The notes beneath the pieces were generated by a model. The model had not been told where the DNA came from. It saw nothing but the letters and a program-made list of their open reading frames with translations, and made no database searches. Below are positions 48,939-59,335 of a stretch of DNA of 64,000 nucleotides, one piece after another. The DNA lies in the NCBI GenBank assembly GCA_037043455.1, contig JAWPHD010011480.1, positions 19,514-83,513 on the forward strand, given 5' to 3'. How positions within the stretch are numbered: position 1 is the stretch's first letter; the number at the start of each line of letters is the position of its first letter. The stretch is from Cyrtodaria siliqua (lineage: Eukaryota > Mollusca > Bivalvia > Adapedonta > Hiatellidae). Made by a program: the position numbers and the translations under genes.

Positions 48939-49707
48939 TCAAATATATTCTGAAACATTAATTGTCACAAACCCATTGAATGCTACAATATTCGCGAATG
49001 CTCGTTAATGGCCTTAACCCATTGTGTCATCCAGAAATGCTCATTAATGGTTTCAACCCAATGTGTCGTCCAGGAATGCTATAATGATTAACTCAGTAAT
49101 GGCCTCAACACAATGTGTCATCCAGAAATGCTCATTAATGGTTTCAACCCATGTGTCATACAGGAATGCTACAATGATAAAACCCATTAATGATCTCAAC
49201 CCTATGTGTCGTCCAGGAATGCTACAATGAAAAAACTGATTAATGGTCATAACCGAGTATGTTGTCCAGTAATACTACAGTGATTAAACTCATTAATGAC
49301 CTCAACCCAGTGTGTCATCCAGGAATGTTACAATGATAACCTCATTAATGGTCTCAACCCAATGTGTCGTCCAGGAATGTTACAATGATAAACTCATTAA
49401 TGGCCTCAACTCGGTGTGTCGTCAAGGAATGCTCATTAATGGTTTCAACCCATGTGTCATACAGGAATGCTACAATGATAAAACCCATTAATGATCTCAA
49501 CCCTATGTGTCGTCCAGGAATGCTACAATGAAAAAACTGATTAATGGTCATAACCGAGTATGTTGTCCAGTAATACTACAATGATAAAACTAATGGTCTC
49601 AACCCAGTGTCATCCAGGAATGTTACATTGATAAAAAAATCATTAATGGTCTCAACCCAATGTGTCGTCCAGGAATGCTACAATGATAAAACTCATTAAT
49701 GGACTTA

Positions 49708-49930
49708 GCGTCTCCATGGCCGATTGGTTAACGATGTTGCGTTCGTACGAATCCCACTGGGAGCTCGACTTGTAAGTGAGGAAGTGTCTATTCTTACGCA
49801 TGGCGTGAGGCGTACAGTACTGGTTCTACCCAGGAAAAGTGGGTGGTCTGCCTCCACCACAAAAAATCAGCCATCATATATAACCTTACATGTGTTGAAA
49901 AGTACGTAAAACACCATACGAACAAACAAA
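49708..49930 (+). mobile_element. tRNA-derived SINE
   Basis: The head resembles a tRNA gene: 'tggccgattggtta' as A box and 'gttcgtacgaatcccac' around the B box, which is the part that recruits RNA polymerase III. The body has 'gtactggttctacccaggaaaagtgggtggtctgcctcc', shared with 21878-22018, and the tail ends 'cgtaaaacaccatacgaacaaacaaa'. It interrupts the satellite near its right edge. No target duplication found. Confidence 0.75.
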
Positions 49931-50194
49931 TGAACCCAATCTGTTACCCAGGAATGGTACAATGATTTATTTATGTTTTTAAATACTTTTTTTAAGATTT
50001 TTTATATGCTTGTTAGAAAGTATGATTTTCCTGCAGGGTGGATATTTTGTGTGGAGCAGATTCATGCGAGAAAGACCTAGTGATCATGAACTCCTGTTTA
50101 TTCCAGCAGATTAGTCAGTGGTATTTATGGCAGTCACTGGAGCTATAACATAAGTTTTCCAGTTTCTGTACTGACAAATACGATTCTGAAATAA

Positions 50195-52205
50195 ATGGTA
50201 GTGAGAAATTGTGTTTATGGATCGTGGATGATAATGCTCCCAGTGATAATGCTGAGTGGAAGGTTGTGAGAACTTGTGTTTATGGATCCTGGGTGGTAAT
50301 GCTCCCAGTGATAATGTGGAGTGGAGGGTAGTGAGAACTTGTGTTTATGGATACTGGATGATAATGCTCCCAGTGACAATGTGGAGTGGAGGGTAGTGAG
50401 AACTTGTGTTTATGGATACTGGATGATAATGCTCCCAGTGACAATATGCAGTGAAAGGTAGTGAGAACTTGTGTTTATGGATCCTGGATGATAATGCTCC
50501 CGGTGATAATGTGGAGTGGAAGGCTGTGAGAACTTGTGTTTATGGATGCTAGAACTTGTGTTTATGGATGCTGGATGGTAATGCTCCCAGTGACAATATG
50601 GAGTGAAAGGTAGTGAGAACTTGTGTTTATGGATCCTGGATGATAATGCTCCCAGTGACAATATGGAGTGAAAGGTAGTGAGAACTTGTGTTTATGGATC
50701 CTGGATGATAATGCTCCCAGTGGAGTTGTGGGTAGTGAGAACTTATGTTTATGGATCCTGCATGATAATGCTCCCAGTGATAATGTGGAGTAGTAGGTAG
50801 TGGGAACTTTTGTTTATGGATCCTGCATGATAATGCTCCCAGTGACAATGTGTAGTGGAGGGTAGTGAGAACATGTGTTTATGGATCCTGGATGATAATG
50901 CTCCCAGTTTCAATGTGGAGTGGAGGGTAGTGAGAACATGTGTTTATGGATCCTCGATGATAATGCTCCCAGTGACAATGTGTGGTGGAGGGTAGTGAGA
51001 ACTGTGTTTATGGATCCTGGATGATAATGCTCCCAGTGACAATATGCAGTGAAAGTTAGTGAGAACTTGTGTTTATGGATCCTGGATGATAATGCTCCCG
51101 GTGATAATGTGGAGTGGAAGGCTGTGAGAACTTGTGTTTATGGATACTGGATGGTAATGCTCCCAGTGACAATATGGAGTGAAAGGTAGTGAGAACTTGT
51201 GTGTATAGATCCTGGATGATAATGCTCCCAGTGACAATATGGAGTGAAAGGTAGTGAGAACTTGTGTTTATGGATCCTGGATGATAATGCTCCCGGTGAT
51301 AATGTGGAGTGAAAGGCTGTGAGAACTTGTGTTTATGGATACTGGATGGTAATGCTCCCAGTGACAATATGGAGTGAAAGGTAGTGAGAACTTGTGTTTA
51401 TGGATCCTGGATGATAATGCTCCCAGTGGAGTTGTGGGTAGTGAGAACTTATGTTTATGGATCCTGCATGATAATGCTCCCAGTATTAATGTGGAGTAGT
51501 GGGTAGTGGGAACTTTTGTTTATGGATCCTGCATGATAATGCTCTCAGTGACACTGTGTGGTGGAGGGTAGTGAGAACTTGTGTTTATGGATCCTGGATG
51601 ATAATGCTCCCAGTGACAATTTGTAGTGGAGGGTAGTGAGAACTTGTGTTTATGGATCCTGGATGATAATGCTCCCGGTGATAATGTGGAGTGGAAGGCT
51701 GTGAGAACTTGTGTTTATGGATGCTAGAACTTGTGTTTATGGATGCTGGATGGTAATGCTCCCAGTGACAATATGGAGTGAAAGGTAGTGAGAACTTGTG
51801 TTTATGGATCCTGGATGATAATGCTCCCAGTGACAATATGGAGTGAAAGGTAGTGAGAACTTGTGTTTATGGATCCTGTATGATAATGCTCCCAGTGGAG
51901 TTGTGGGTAGTGAGAACTTATGTTTATGGATCCTGCATGATAATGCTCCCAGTGATAATGTGGAGTAGTGGGTAGTGGGAACTTTTGTTTATGGATCCTG
52001 CATGATAATGCTCCCAGTGACAATGTGTAGTGGAGGGTAGTGAGAACTTATGTTTATGGATCCTGGATGATAATGCTCCCAGTGACAATTTGTAGTGGAG
52101 GGTAGTGAGAACTTGTGTTTATGGATCCTGGATGATAATGCTCCCAGTTTCAATGTGGAGTGGTGGGTAGTGAGAACTTATGTTTATGGACCCTGGATGA
52201 TAATG
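50195..52205 (+). repeat. 65-bp satellite array
   Basis: About 30 copies of a 65-bp unit with the core 'gagaacttgtgtttatggatcctggatgataatgctcccagtgacaatatgg'. A higher-order duplication of 1,175 bp is visible: 50410-50848 recurs at 51585-52023 with few changes. It differs in sequence from the array before it and lies in the same intron (LTV1 intron 4). Long frames on the minus strand here come from the repetition. Confidence 0.93.
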
Positions 52206-52274
52206 CTCCCAATGTCAGAGAATGTGGAGTGGATTCTTCTATATCTGCAGTTATTTCTAAGATTAAATACATTT

Positions 52275-52357
52275 GGCAATGAATGATGATAGAACAGACT
52301 GCTAAAGACACCTAGTCTAGTGCTGATGCTTATATGTCTGAACCACTGAGTATTGCC
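52275..52357 (+). ncRNA. Box C/D snoRNA-like unit B1 (divergent copy)
   Basis: Stem GGCAAT (52275-52280) with ATTGCC (52352-52357), C box ATGATGA 52283-52289, D box CTGA 52346-52349, guide ATGTCTGAACCA. Compared with unit A the stem changes C-G to T-A on both sides, a compensatory change. The middle is quite different and contains GCTGATG as a C'-like box. It lies between the 65-bp and 51-bp satellites. As an independently diverged copy it is stronger evidence than the array units. Confidence 0.68.
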
Positions 52358-52587
52358 TAGTAATAGTATATAGAGTAAACAATTTAAAGTTACATTTATA
52401 TATATAGTCCTGAATCTGCTCATTCTGCATACAATTGTAAACACAGATTTATTGCAACAGAGTTCATCTTGGTAGTATACATTTATTTGGGATTGGATAT
52501 AGTATGACAACTACAAATGTAATGTTTTAAGTTTGGTGAGAGGCCTTCCTCCTACCTGATCATACAACTCTGTAGTGCTATGCTTGT

Positions 52588-53204
52588 GAATGTTGTGATT
52601 GTTTCTTGACCACAGCCTGACCCGGGAACCAGATATTTTAAATGTTGTACTTGTTTCTGGACCACAGCCTGACTGGGACCCAGATATTGTAAGTGTTGTA
52701 CTTGTTTCAGGACCACAGCCTGACCCGGGACCCAGATATTGTAAATGTTGTACTTGTTTCAGGACCACAGCCTGATACATGTTGTACTTGTTTCATGACC
52801 ACAGCCTGACTGGGACCCAGCTATTGTAACTGTTGTACTTGTTTCATGACCACAGCCTGACTGGGACCCAGATATTGTAAATGTTGTACTTGTTTCATGA
52901 CCACAGCCTGACTGGGACCCAGATATTGTAAATGTTGTACTTGTTTCAGGACCACAGCCTGACTGGGACCCAGATATTGTAAATGTTGTACTTGTTTCAG
53001 GACCACAGCCTGAGTGGGACTCCGATATTGCAAATGTTGTACTTGTTTCAGGACCAAAACCTGACTGGGACCCAGCTATTGTAACTGTTGTACTTGTTTC
53101 AGGACCACAGCCTGACTGGGACCCAGCTATTGTAAATGTTGTACTTGTTTCTGGACCACAGCCTGATTGAGACCCAGATATTGTAAATGTTGTACTTGTT
53201 TCAG
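52588..53204 (+). repeat. 51-bp array of duplicated LTV1 exon 5 splice acceptors
   Basis: About twelve tandem copies of a 51-bp unit. Each unit has 20 nt of intron end (GTTGTACTTGTTTCAG-like) and 31 nt matching the start of exon 5 (GACCACAGCCTGACTGGGAC then CCAGATATTGT). The copies continue AAATG where the true exon has TGAGG. Six keep an intact TTTCAG/GA acceptor; others read TTCATGA or TTCTGGA. One copy (about 52761-52794) has lost 17 nt. The last copy before exon 5 carries an in-frame TGA at 53168-53170 and a broken acceptor. Confidence 0.93.
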
Positions 53205-53340
53205 GACCACAGCCTGACTGGGACCCAGATATTGTTGAGGCTCTAGATGATGATTTTGATTTTGATAACCCAGAAAATCAGTTAGATGATGATTTCATCA
53301 TTATGGCTAACGAAGATGGTGGGAAAGGAGGGACACATGA
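53205..53340 (+). CDS. LTV1: LTV1, exon 5
   Basis: A 136-bp exon entering in phase 1 and leaving in phase 2 at 'CATGA/gtgaga'. It encodes GPQPDWDPDIVEALDDDFDF then DNPENQLDDDFIIMANEDGG, matching human GPRLDFDPDIVAALDDDFDF. The highly acidic stretch is typical of LTV1. I chose the acceptor at 53203-53204 because only this copy continues into VEALDDD; the upstream copies repeat the exon start but lead to a stop. Confidence 0.94.
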
Positions 53341-53509
53341 GTGAGACAACTTTTATCATTTGCAGTGTAGCTTAGTCCTTGACAGGGCATAGAGTATTGC
53401 CCTTGTCCGTCAGTCATATCTGGGTTTCAAGTCATTAATTACCCCCCCACCCCTCTCTCACCCTCCCTCGCTCCCTCTGCATTCTCTTTATCAGCCAACT
53501 CTCCAACAA

Positions 53510-53717
53510 CTGCGACCTTGGTAGCTCAGCGGCTAAGGCCTTGACTTTAGAGCTACAGACCTGTAGTACACTGTGTAGGTTCTCTTCTGGCATCTAGGCA
53601 TGTCTGATGGGAAACTTCATCCATCTCTTCATCTATCTTGTCTCCCTCTGAAGGTGATGTCCCAATATAACCCCATATGATGTGTTAATGGCATATTAAA
53701 CCCATTTCATTCATTCG
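53510..53717 (+). mobile_element. tRNA-derived SINE with perfect 9-bp target duplication
   Basis: The head is tRNA-like: 'ttggtagctcagcggctaaggcc' (A box) and 'gtgtaggttctcttc' (B box). The tail is 'gcatattaaacccatttcattcattcg'. CTCCAACAA is repeated at 53501-53509 and 53718-53726. It belongs to a different family from the SINE at 49708. It lies in LTV1 intron 5. Confidence 0.85.
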
Positions 53718-53812
53718 CTCCAACAATTCCTTGTGCCTACATTTTCACAGATTTTGTCTTTGTTTAAGAGTAGACGTAGCATACCTTTTTCCATGGCAGT
53801 CATTACTTCTAC

Positions 53813-54085
53813 ACCATCGATGCCCTCACTAGCTCCCACACCTCCCCATCACCTCTACACCATCCATGCCCTCGCTAGCTCCCACACCTCCCCATCATCA
53901 CCACACCATCCATGCCCTCGCTAGCTCCCACACCTCCCCATCATCACCACACCATCCATGCCCTCGCTAGCTCCCACACCTCCCCATCATCACCACACCA
54001 TCCATGCCCTCGCTAGCTCCCACACCTCCCCATCATCACCACACCATCCATGCCCTCGCTAGCTCCCACACCTCCTCATCACCTT
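53813..54085 (+). repeat. 46-bp minisatellite
   Basis: About six copies of a C-rich 46-bp unit ('accatccatgccctcgctag' then 'ctcccacacctccccatcatcaccac'), nearly identical in the centre. It is strand-asymmetric, with C and A on the LTV1 sense strand. LTV1 intron 5. Confidence 0.95.
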
Positions 54086-54368
54086 CTCACTCTTTATTTC
54101 TTTTCTTAAATGTCCTCATTTTCATTTGTTCACATTGTTCATGGAGATATATACATGTTTATCTTCTATTTCTTTAAAGATTGTTTATATAAAAAGAGAT
54201 GTTATTTTTCTGATTGTATAATTTGTTGTACACTGAAAAAGTGAAATAGTCCAACTGCGCTGTTCTCCAAAGGTCTTGTTTGATATTTATATGCTTTGAA
54301 CTTGATCAAAAACTCAGGCCACTATGTAAAATCGAGACCCTATTTAAAATTTGTTAGCATTAACTGAA

Positions 54369-54509
54369 TATGGGATAGGAAAATAAATAGTTCAAATGAA
54401 ACAATGGAATAGGAAAATAAATAGTTCAAATGAAACAATGAAATAGGAAAATAAATAGTTCAAATGAAACAATGGAATAGGAAAATAAATAAATAGTTCA
54501 AATGAAACA
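54369..54509 (+). repeat. 34-bp minisatellite
   Basis: Four copies of a 34-bp unit with 'ggaataggaaaataaatag' and 'ttcaaatgaaacaat'; the last has an extra AAAT. It ends about 50 bp before LTV1 exon 6. Confidence 0.9.
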
Positions 54510-54558
54510 TTTTGTAATTATTAGACTATAATGTTAACCTCCAAAATGTGTTTTGTAG

Positions 54559-54772
54559 CAAAGACGATGGCAGTGATCTTGAGAATGTCAGTGACCTTGA
54601 TTCCAATGACGCCAATTTGTCAGACAGTGATGGCTTTGACGCAGATTTCGAGTATGGTGATAATATGTTCATGAATGAGGAGACCAAATCTCGCTTCACA
54701 GACTATTCTGTATCCTCCAGTGTCATCCGCAGAAACGACGGTCTAACTCTTCTAGATGACAGATTTGAAAAG
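54559..54772 (+). CDS. LTV1: LTV1, exon 6
   Basis: A 214-bp exon between 'ttttgtag' and 'AAG/gtaagc', entering in phase 2 and leaving in phase 0. After an Asp/Ser-rich opening (DLENVSDLDSND, LSDSDGFDADFEYGD) it carries NEETKSRFTDYSVSSSVIRR then NDGLTLLDDRFEK, very close to human SEETKSRFTEYSMTSSVMRR. The Ser-rich acidic part would suit casein kinase phosphorylation, as known for LTV1. Confidence 0.96.
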
Positions 54773-55598
54773 GTAAGCACAATGTTTGTGTCGTCTGCAT
54801 AGCATGGCAGACACTTAGGGATCACTTTGTCGCCTTTGTCCGTCACACTTTAACCTGCAACCTAACCTTGGCCATTACTTGAAAAGTAGTTGACCTACGT
54901 TCATGAAACTTCACACATTCACACATCTTCATTGTTGTTACACATGTCAAATAACTCTTGACTTTCATTTTAGCAGAGTTATGCCCCTTTTCATAAAACT
55001 TTAACCTGCAACCTAAACTAGCTCATAACTTTGCAAAATATTGATCTATGGTCATGAAACTTTATACAGTTCTTCCTTATTAATTACCCAATGCAGATGT
55101 TTGCCCCTTTTCATAAACTTTAACACTTAAAATAAACCCGCTCCATTATTAGTGAAGGACTACACACACTCTGTTTTTAAATTTTATAGTTAGATTGTAC
55201 TTGCTGAAATAAGCACACGGCGGGCGACACACGTGTTCCATGGAACACCCTTCCAGTTATATTTTAAACAGATGATGAAAGACCTCAAACGTGATATTAA
55301 AAATATTTGGACCATTTCTATGTTGAAGGTTACCACATGGCACTCTTGTTGTATGAACCCACAATCAGAAGTGAGTGGCCAGAAAAAGGGTGGGTCAGCT
55401 ACCAATGGCTAACAATCTTTTATTTATGCCTAATGGAGGAGGATTTGTCCTGTCCTGTATACCTTTGTGTCTATCAGGCACTTTAAAGAACCACAAGAAT
55501 CTTATTAAGATTCAGTCCTCTTATTCTGTCTATGGAAGTGGCCATCAATAACTTAATATGCATTGTTGAGCTGTTAAATCGATTGCCTTGTGTTGCAG

Positions 55599-55726
55599 CT
55601 GTATGAGGGTTATGATGACTCTGAGATCGGTGCTCTAGATCAGGAGGAGATTGATGGCTGTATTCAACAAGGCAGTCAGATGCTCAACAGTCTTGTGGAG
55701 GAGTTTGAAAAACAGCAATGCCTGAA
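55599..55726 (+). CDS. LTV1: LTV1, exon 7
   Basis: A 128-bp exon from 'gttgcag' to 'CTGAA/gtaaga', phase 0 in and phase 2 out. It encodes LYEGYDDSEIGALDQEEIDG and continues to VEEFEKQQCLK, matching human FYEQYDDDEIGALDNAELEG. The intron after it contains snoRNA-like unit B2. Confidence 0.95.
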
Positions 55727-55879
55727 GTAAGAATAAAAATAACGTTTTCAAAGGGTAAAGAAATGAGGTCTGTTTGTCACTCCTGGTTTCTGGAGCAGAA
55801 CTCAAATACAATTTTAGGTCAATTTTTGTTTCTGTGACAAACAATTCAATATTATGTAATCTAAGGTGACAAACTACCT

Positions 55880-55962
55880 GGCAACCATGATGATTAAGCA
55901 AATGGTAGAAGACAAGTTTGTCTGATGCTGATGAATTTATGTCTGAACCACTGAGTGTTGCC
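55880..55962 (+). ncRNA. Box C/D snoRNA-like unit B2 in LTV1 intron 7
   Basis: The fullest structure of the set. Stem GGCAAC (55880-55885) with GTTGCC (55957-55962), C box ATGATGA 55887-55893, D' box CTGA 55922-55925, C' box TGATGA 55929-55934, D box CTGA 55951-55954. The D guide is ATGTCTGAACCA, as in A and B1. The D' guide ends GACAAGTTTGT. It is a single copy in a 384-nt intron, sense to the host, the standard setting for an animal C/D snoRNA. The rRNA target is not assigned. Confidence 0.78.
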
Positions 55963-56110
55963 ATGGTGACAGTGGAAAAATGTGGTAGAAACTAAGATAT
56001 AAAATGATGTAAATACCACCTAAATTAACCTTAGTAACATGGCTTCATTATCATTTGTGGATTGTTTGTAATAAATATTGGTATGTCATCAATGGTCTCT
56101 CTACTGATAG

Positions 56111-56291
56111 GAAGTTGTCAGAGGTGGTAGATGAGAATGAGGGCAACGATGTGGACATTGTCAGTGATTCATCCGACTCGGATACGGAGTTGCAGGTTGA
56201 GGCAAGGCCCGAGCGGTGGGACTGCGAGTCCATACTGAGTACCTACTCCAACCTGTACAATCATCCCACACTCATCACAGAACCTAGAAAG
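56111..56291 (+). CDS. LTV1: LTV1, exon 8
   Basis: A 181-bp exon from 'tgatag' to 'AAG/gtgggt', phase 2 in and phase 0 out. It starts acidic (SEVVDENEGNDVDIVSDSSD) and then has RWDCESILSTYSNLYNHPTL, the most conserved C-terminal LTV1 motif (human KWDCESICSTYSNLYNHPQL). Confidence 0.96.
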
Positions 56292-56535
56292 GTGGGTGTG
56301 AACTCAACAATCAGTGACTAAAACAGTTGCTTGTATTAATCATTCTTGACTGCCCCCACCTTCGGTTTTTCCCTCGGGGAAAATAGTTGAATGGAATTAC
56401 ATGTAAAGTTAGCAAACTGTCACGCTGTAGATTTGATTGACTGAGGTAAAAATATGTTATACTAAGATTTGATTGAAAGATCTTTTTAAAAAAAACATCT
56501 TGCACAAAACTAAATGAATCATAACATTGCAGTTT

Positions 56536-57091
56536 TCCCACCACCTTATGATAAGGGGTCATATAGCATTAGCTTTTTCCGTTACGAAAAGTTCCTAGAT
56601 GTTTATATCAATTCAGCCTAAACATCGAACATATATTACCAAAGTTGTCACCCTTTTTTTAAAAAAATTTGCATTAAATTATCTTGTGTGTCCAACTCGT
56701 CCACAGCTTTTCATGGATTTTTCAAAATTACACAGATGCTTCACTGATATTGATTCGTCATAAAAATTGAACCTTTATTGCTGGAGTAATGACCCTTTTT
56801 ATGCATCCACCACTGAATGGTAAGGGGGCATATAGCGTTAGCCATGTCCATCCCAGCTGTGAGAGTGTTCGTCCCGAAAAGTTTTGTGTCTATCTCCTCC
56901 CACAGTTTTCAACCGATTGTTTCGAAACTTTACAGTATGCTTACGTATGATGTCAAGATGTGCATATCGATTTGGATTTGGCGTCAAAATCCACCTTGTA
57001 TTACTGGAGTTATGGCCCTTTATCGGCAAATTTTATGCTTTTTGCTGATTGTTTTCAGTGGGGCATCAGTGTCCCATGGACACATTTCTAG
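56536..57091 (+). repeat. Dispersed repeat ending GTGTCCCATGGACACA
   Basis: Two related starts ('aaggggtcatatagcattag' at about 56553 and 'aagggggcatatagcgttag' at 56821) and an end 'ggggcatcagtgtcccatggacacatttctag'. The same end occurs alone at 33171-33205 ('ggggcattcgtgtcccatggacacattttctag'). GTGTCCCATGGACAC is nearly palindromic. Class unknown. LTV1 intron 8. Confidence 0.6.
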
Positions 57092-57489
57092 TTTCTTTAA
57101 ATTGTCTTCCTTTTTTTCTTCTCATCCAGTTTCCATCCAATTGACATAAACTTAGCATAGTGCGCAGAAAAAAATAGACAGCACACTTTTTTGGGCTTTC
57201 CGGTCTGAAGATGTTTCCATGAGTTATACCCCTTTTCGCACTTAGTTTATATTCATATACATATATAGTGAATTTGTACATAATAAATATAGTGAATGTA
57301 ATGATCTGCAGCTAACTCCTACTGTTTCTGTCCAGTTGAACTGAATCTTGCTATACTGCCCTGATGAAATGGACATATGCATACTATCACAGCTTTATGG
57401 TCAGATTATAGGAGTATGATCATGAGGTTTTGCAATGACTACAATATTTTAGTTTTTGGTGGATTTTACTTAATTACTTCTGAATTTAG

Positions 57490-57684
57490 GGCAAAGGACT
57501 AAAATTGCTAGATGATCATGGTGTGGGAGAGGAGACGATATCAACACGTGGCCTATCACAGAAGCAGGTGAATGAGGAGATGTCACAACGAGAGCGCAGT
57601 GACAAGGCCAGCACCTACAGACCGAAGGGTGAGACTGCTGAGGAGCGGGCACAGAGGAAACAATCTGTTAAACAAGAGAGAAAG
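57490..57684 (+). CDS. LTV1: LTV1, exon 9 (last one inside the window)
   Basis: Sixty-five codons from 'aatttag' to 'AAG/gtatac', phase 0 at both ends. It encodes a basic segment: GKGLKLLDDHGVGEETISTR, GLSQKQVNEEM and ERAQRKQSVKQERK, aligning with human KRARKQAIKEERK. Human LTV1 goes on for some 45 more residues of basic coiled sequence. I see no matching exon up to 64000, so the gene runs off the window. The exons here give about 412 residues, counting the presumed Met. Confidence 0.92.
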
Positions 57685-58408
57685 GTATACAGTCAGTCAA
57701 TCTTGTTGATAATGGTTGATACAATGTACTGGTATATAGTCTGCAGTTTTCGCCCTTTTAGCTCCACTGGCTTTAGGCCAGCAGGGCTTTTGCAATAGCG
57801 CAGTGTCCGTCGGTGTGGGCGTTGAAGCACTTTGCTGAAACCCCTGGAACAATTTTACTGAAATTTATATGGATGCTTCTGTAATGGGGGTCATTCCTGG
57901 AATTGCCCTAATTTCATGTCAGAATGAATGTGCAATTATAAAAGCCCAATACTTCGTGAAGGAAAGATTCAACATTTAATATTCAATAGGTGTTGTTTAT
58001 CAGATGGAACACATGGTGTATACACATACACTATAAGAACCTTTCATGGGTATCCATTGGAAATCAAGAATTCCAACACAGGTACAATTGTTTTTTATTC
58101 AAACAGTTGTACCAAGGATTGGAATTTTCCTATCTTACCTGGATACCCTTGAAAGTTTCTTTTTCTTGCATATCATTGACATTTTGTTCATCGACATCAC
58201 CAACTACTAATGTTTTGCATGTTTATTTACACAATGATGTCATGAAACTGTTGACGTTATCGACTTCATTGTCAGTTTAAATAGTCCAAACATTAAAACA
58301 TCATCTCAAGAACCACTATTAAGTAAATATGTACATACTATAGCCATTGTGGAGGATTTCACTTCTTGGCATAAACCGACCGTGGCATTTTGGTTATAAA
58401 GTACTATC

Positions 58409-58720
58409 GCTGCGTGGCTTGGTAGCAGAGTGTCCGCCTCGTATGCATGAGGATTGGGGTTCAGTCTCCAGCTGAGTCATACCAGACTTAATAAAAATGG
58501 TACTCGTAGCTCCCTTGCTTGACGTTCAGCATATAAAGGATAGTTTTAGGGCTGTTCCGCCCTGTGTCAATAAATTGTGACTAGGTGGGGTGTCATGTCA
58601 TGTGTCTGGTGTGGTATTCCACTAAAAAGTTGAACATTGAGTTCACTGCTACAAGTTCCCACCGTCGTGATATGACTGAAATATTGTTAAAAATCGACGT
58701 TAAACCACATACATACATAT
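58409..58720 (+). mobile_element. tRNA-derived SINE, composite unit 1
   Basis: tRNA-like head with 'tggcttggtagcagagtgtccgcctc' (A box) and 'ggggttcagtctcc' (B box). The body ends 'cgtcgtgatatgactgaaatattgtt' and 'cgacgttaaaccacatacatac'. That last motif recurs in many mollusc SINEs as a conserved domain; I recall it as the Meta-domain type, which should be checked. Confidence 0.8.
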
Positions 58721-58751
58721 TTGGTGAGAAAGTTTTTAGTCTCAGCTTTAT

Positions 58752-59335
58752 CAGTCAGAGCTCTAACCTTAAACAGTTACGTTTTTCATAACCCGTGACT
58801 GTTATTTAAAAAACATCAAAAAAACTGGGAAAGTAACCAGAATCAGTTACTACCACAAAATCATTCAAGTTTAGATGCATTCTATCTTCTGTACAGGAAT
58901 TTTCCCTATATATATATAATTTTCTCCAGTAGAGTGATTATTCAACTTTAAAACCATGCAATCAAATTCTATGAGCATGGATGAAAATCCATTGCGCAAG
59001 GCCTCTCAAGTTACCTACTGTCATGCAACAAAATTCATTTAAAAATCATTTTGTGGGCTCCAACATGATAATTAGTGAACAACTGCTAATTGGATCTTGA
59101 TGAAGATGTATTTATCCTTAATAATAAGTATTCAGACATAAATAAATAAATACTGCACATTTGGCAACTATTTCAATTTATTAGCAAATGATCTTTGGTA
59201 ACTGATTTAGGTTACATATGATTATTAGGGAAAAGTATCTGCTGCTCTTAACCAAAGGAAGATAATAATTTGGCATTTTTAATAACTTCCAGCAGTTATA
59301 AAACTTGTAACTGTTTAAGGTTAGAGCTCTGACTG
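58752..59335. mobile_element. MITE with 29-bp inverted repeats and 5-bp target duplication
   Basis: Perfect 29-bp ends: 58752-58780 starts CAGTCAGAGCTCTAACC and 59307-59335 is its complement. TTTAT is duplicated at 58747-58751 and 59336-59340. The other composite units show the empty site 'ctttataagc'. Similarity continues imperfectly for another 15 bp inward. The interior is non-coding. Confidence 0.88.

Larger units (their letters stand above)
38205..49707 (+). repeat. Higher-order satellite array in LTV1 intron 4
   Basis: Two ingredients alternate over 11.5 kb. One is runs of degenerate monomers of about 26-52 bp with the core 'ctcattaatggcctcaacccaatgtgtcgtccaggaatgcta'. The other is a roughly 260-bp block starting 'caacatctgggtagttggttta' and ending 'tgtctgaaccactgagtgttgcc', which holds a snoRNA-like unit. 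Blocks start near 38205, 38737, 39167, 39746, 40681, 41277, 41873, 44026, 44671, 45742, 46466, 47909, 48298 and 48737. The units at 40681 and 41277 are exactly 596 bp apart and almost identical, showing recent duplication. The short frames inside arise from the repetition and are not genes. Confidence 0.9.

Noticed and set aside
50410..52023. Minus-strand frames with repeating HYHxEHYHPGSINTSS-like peptides
   Set aside because: Pure products of the 65-bp satellite; the frame is open only because the unit lacks stops in one register.
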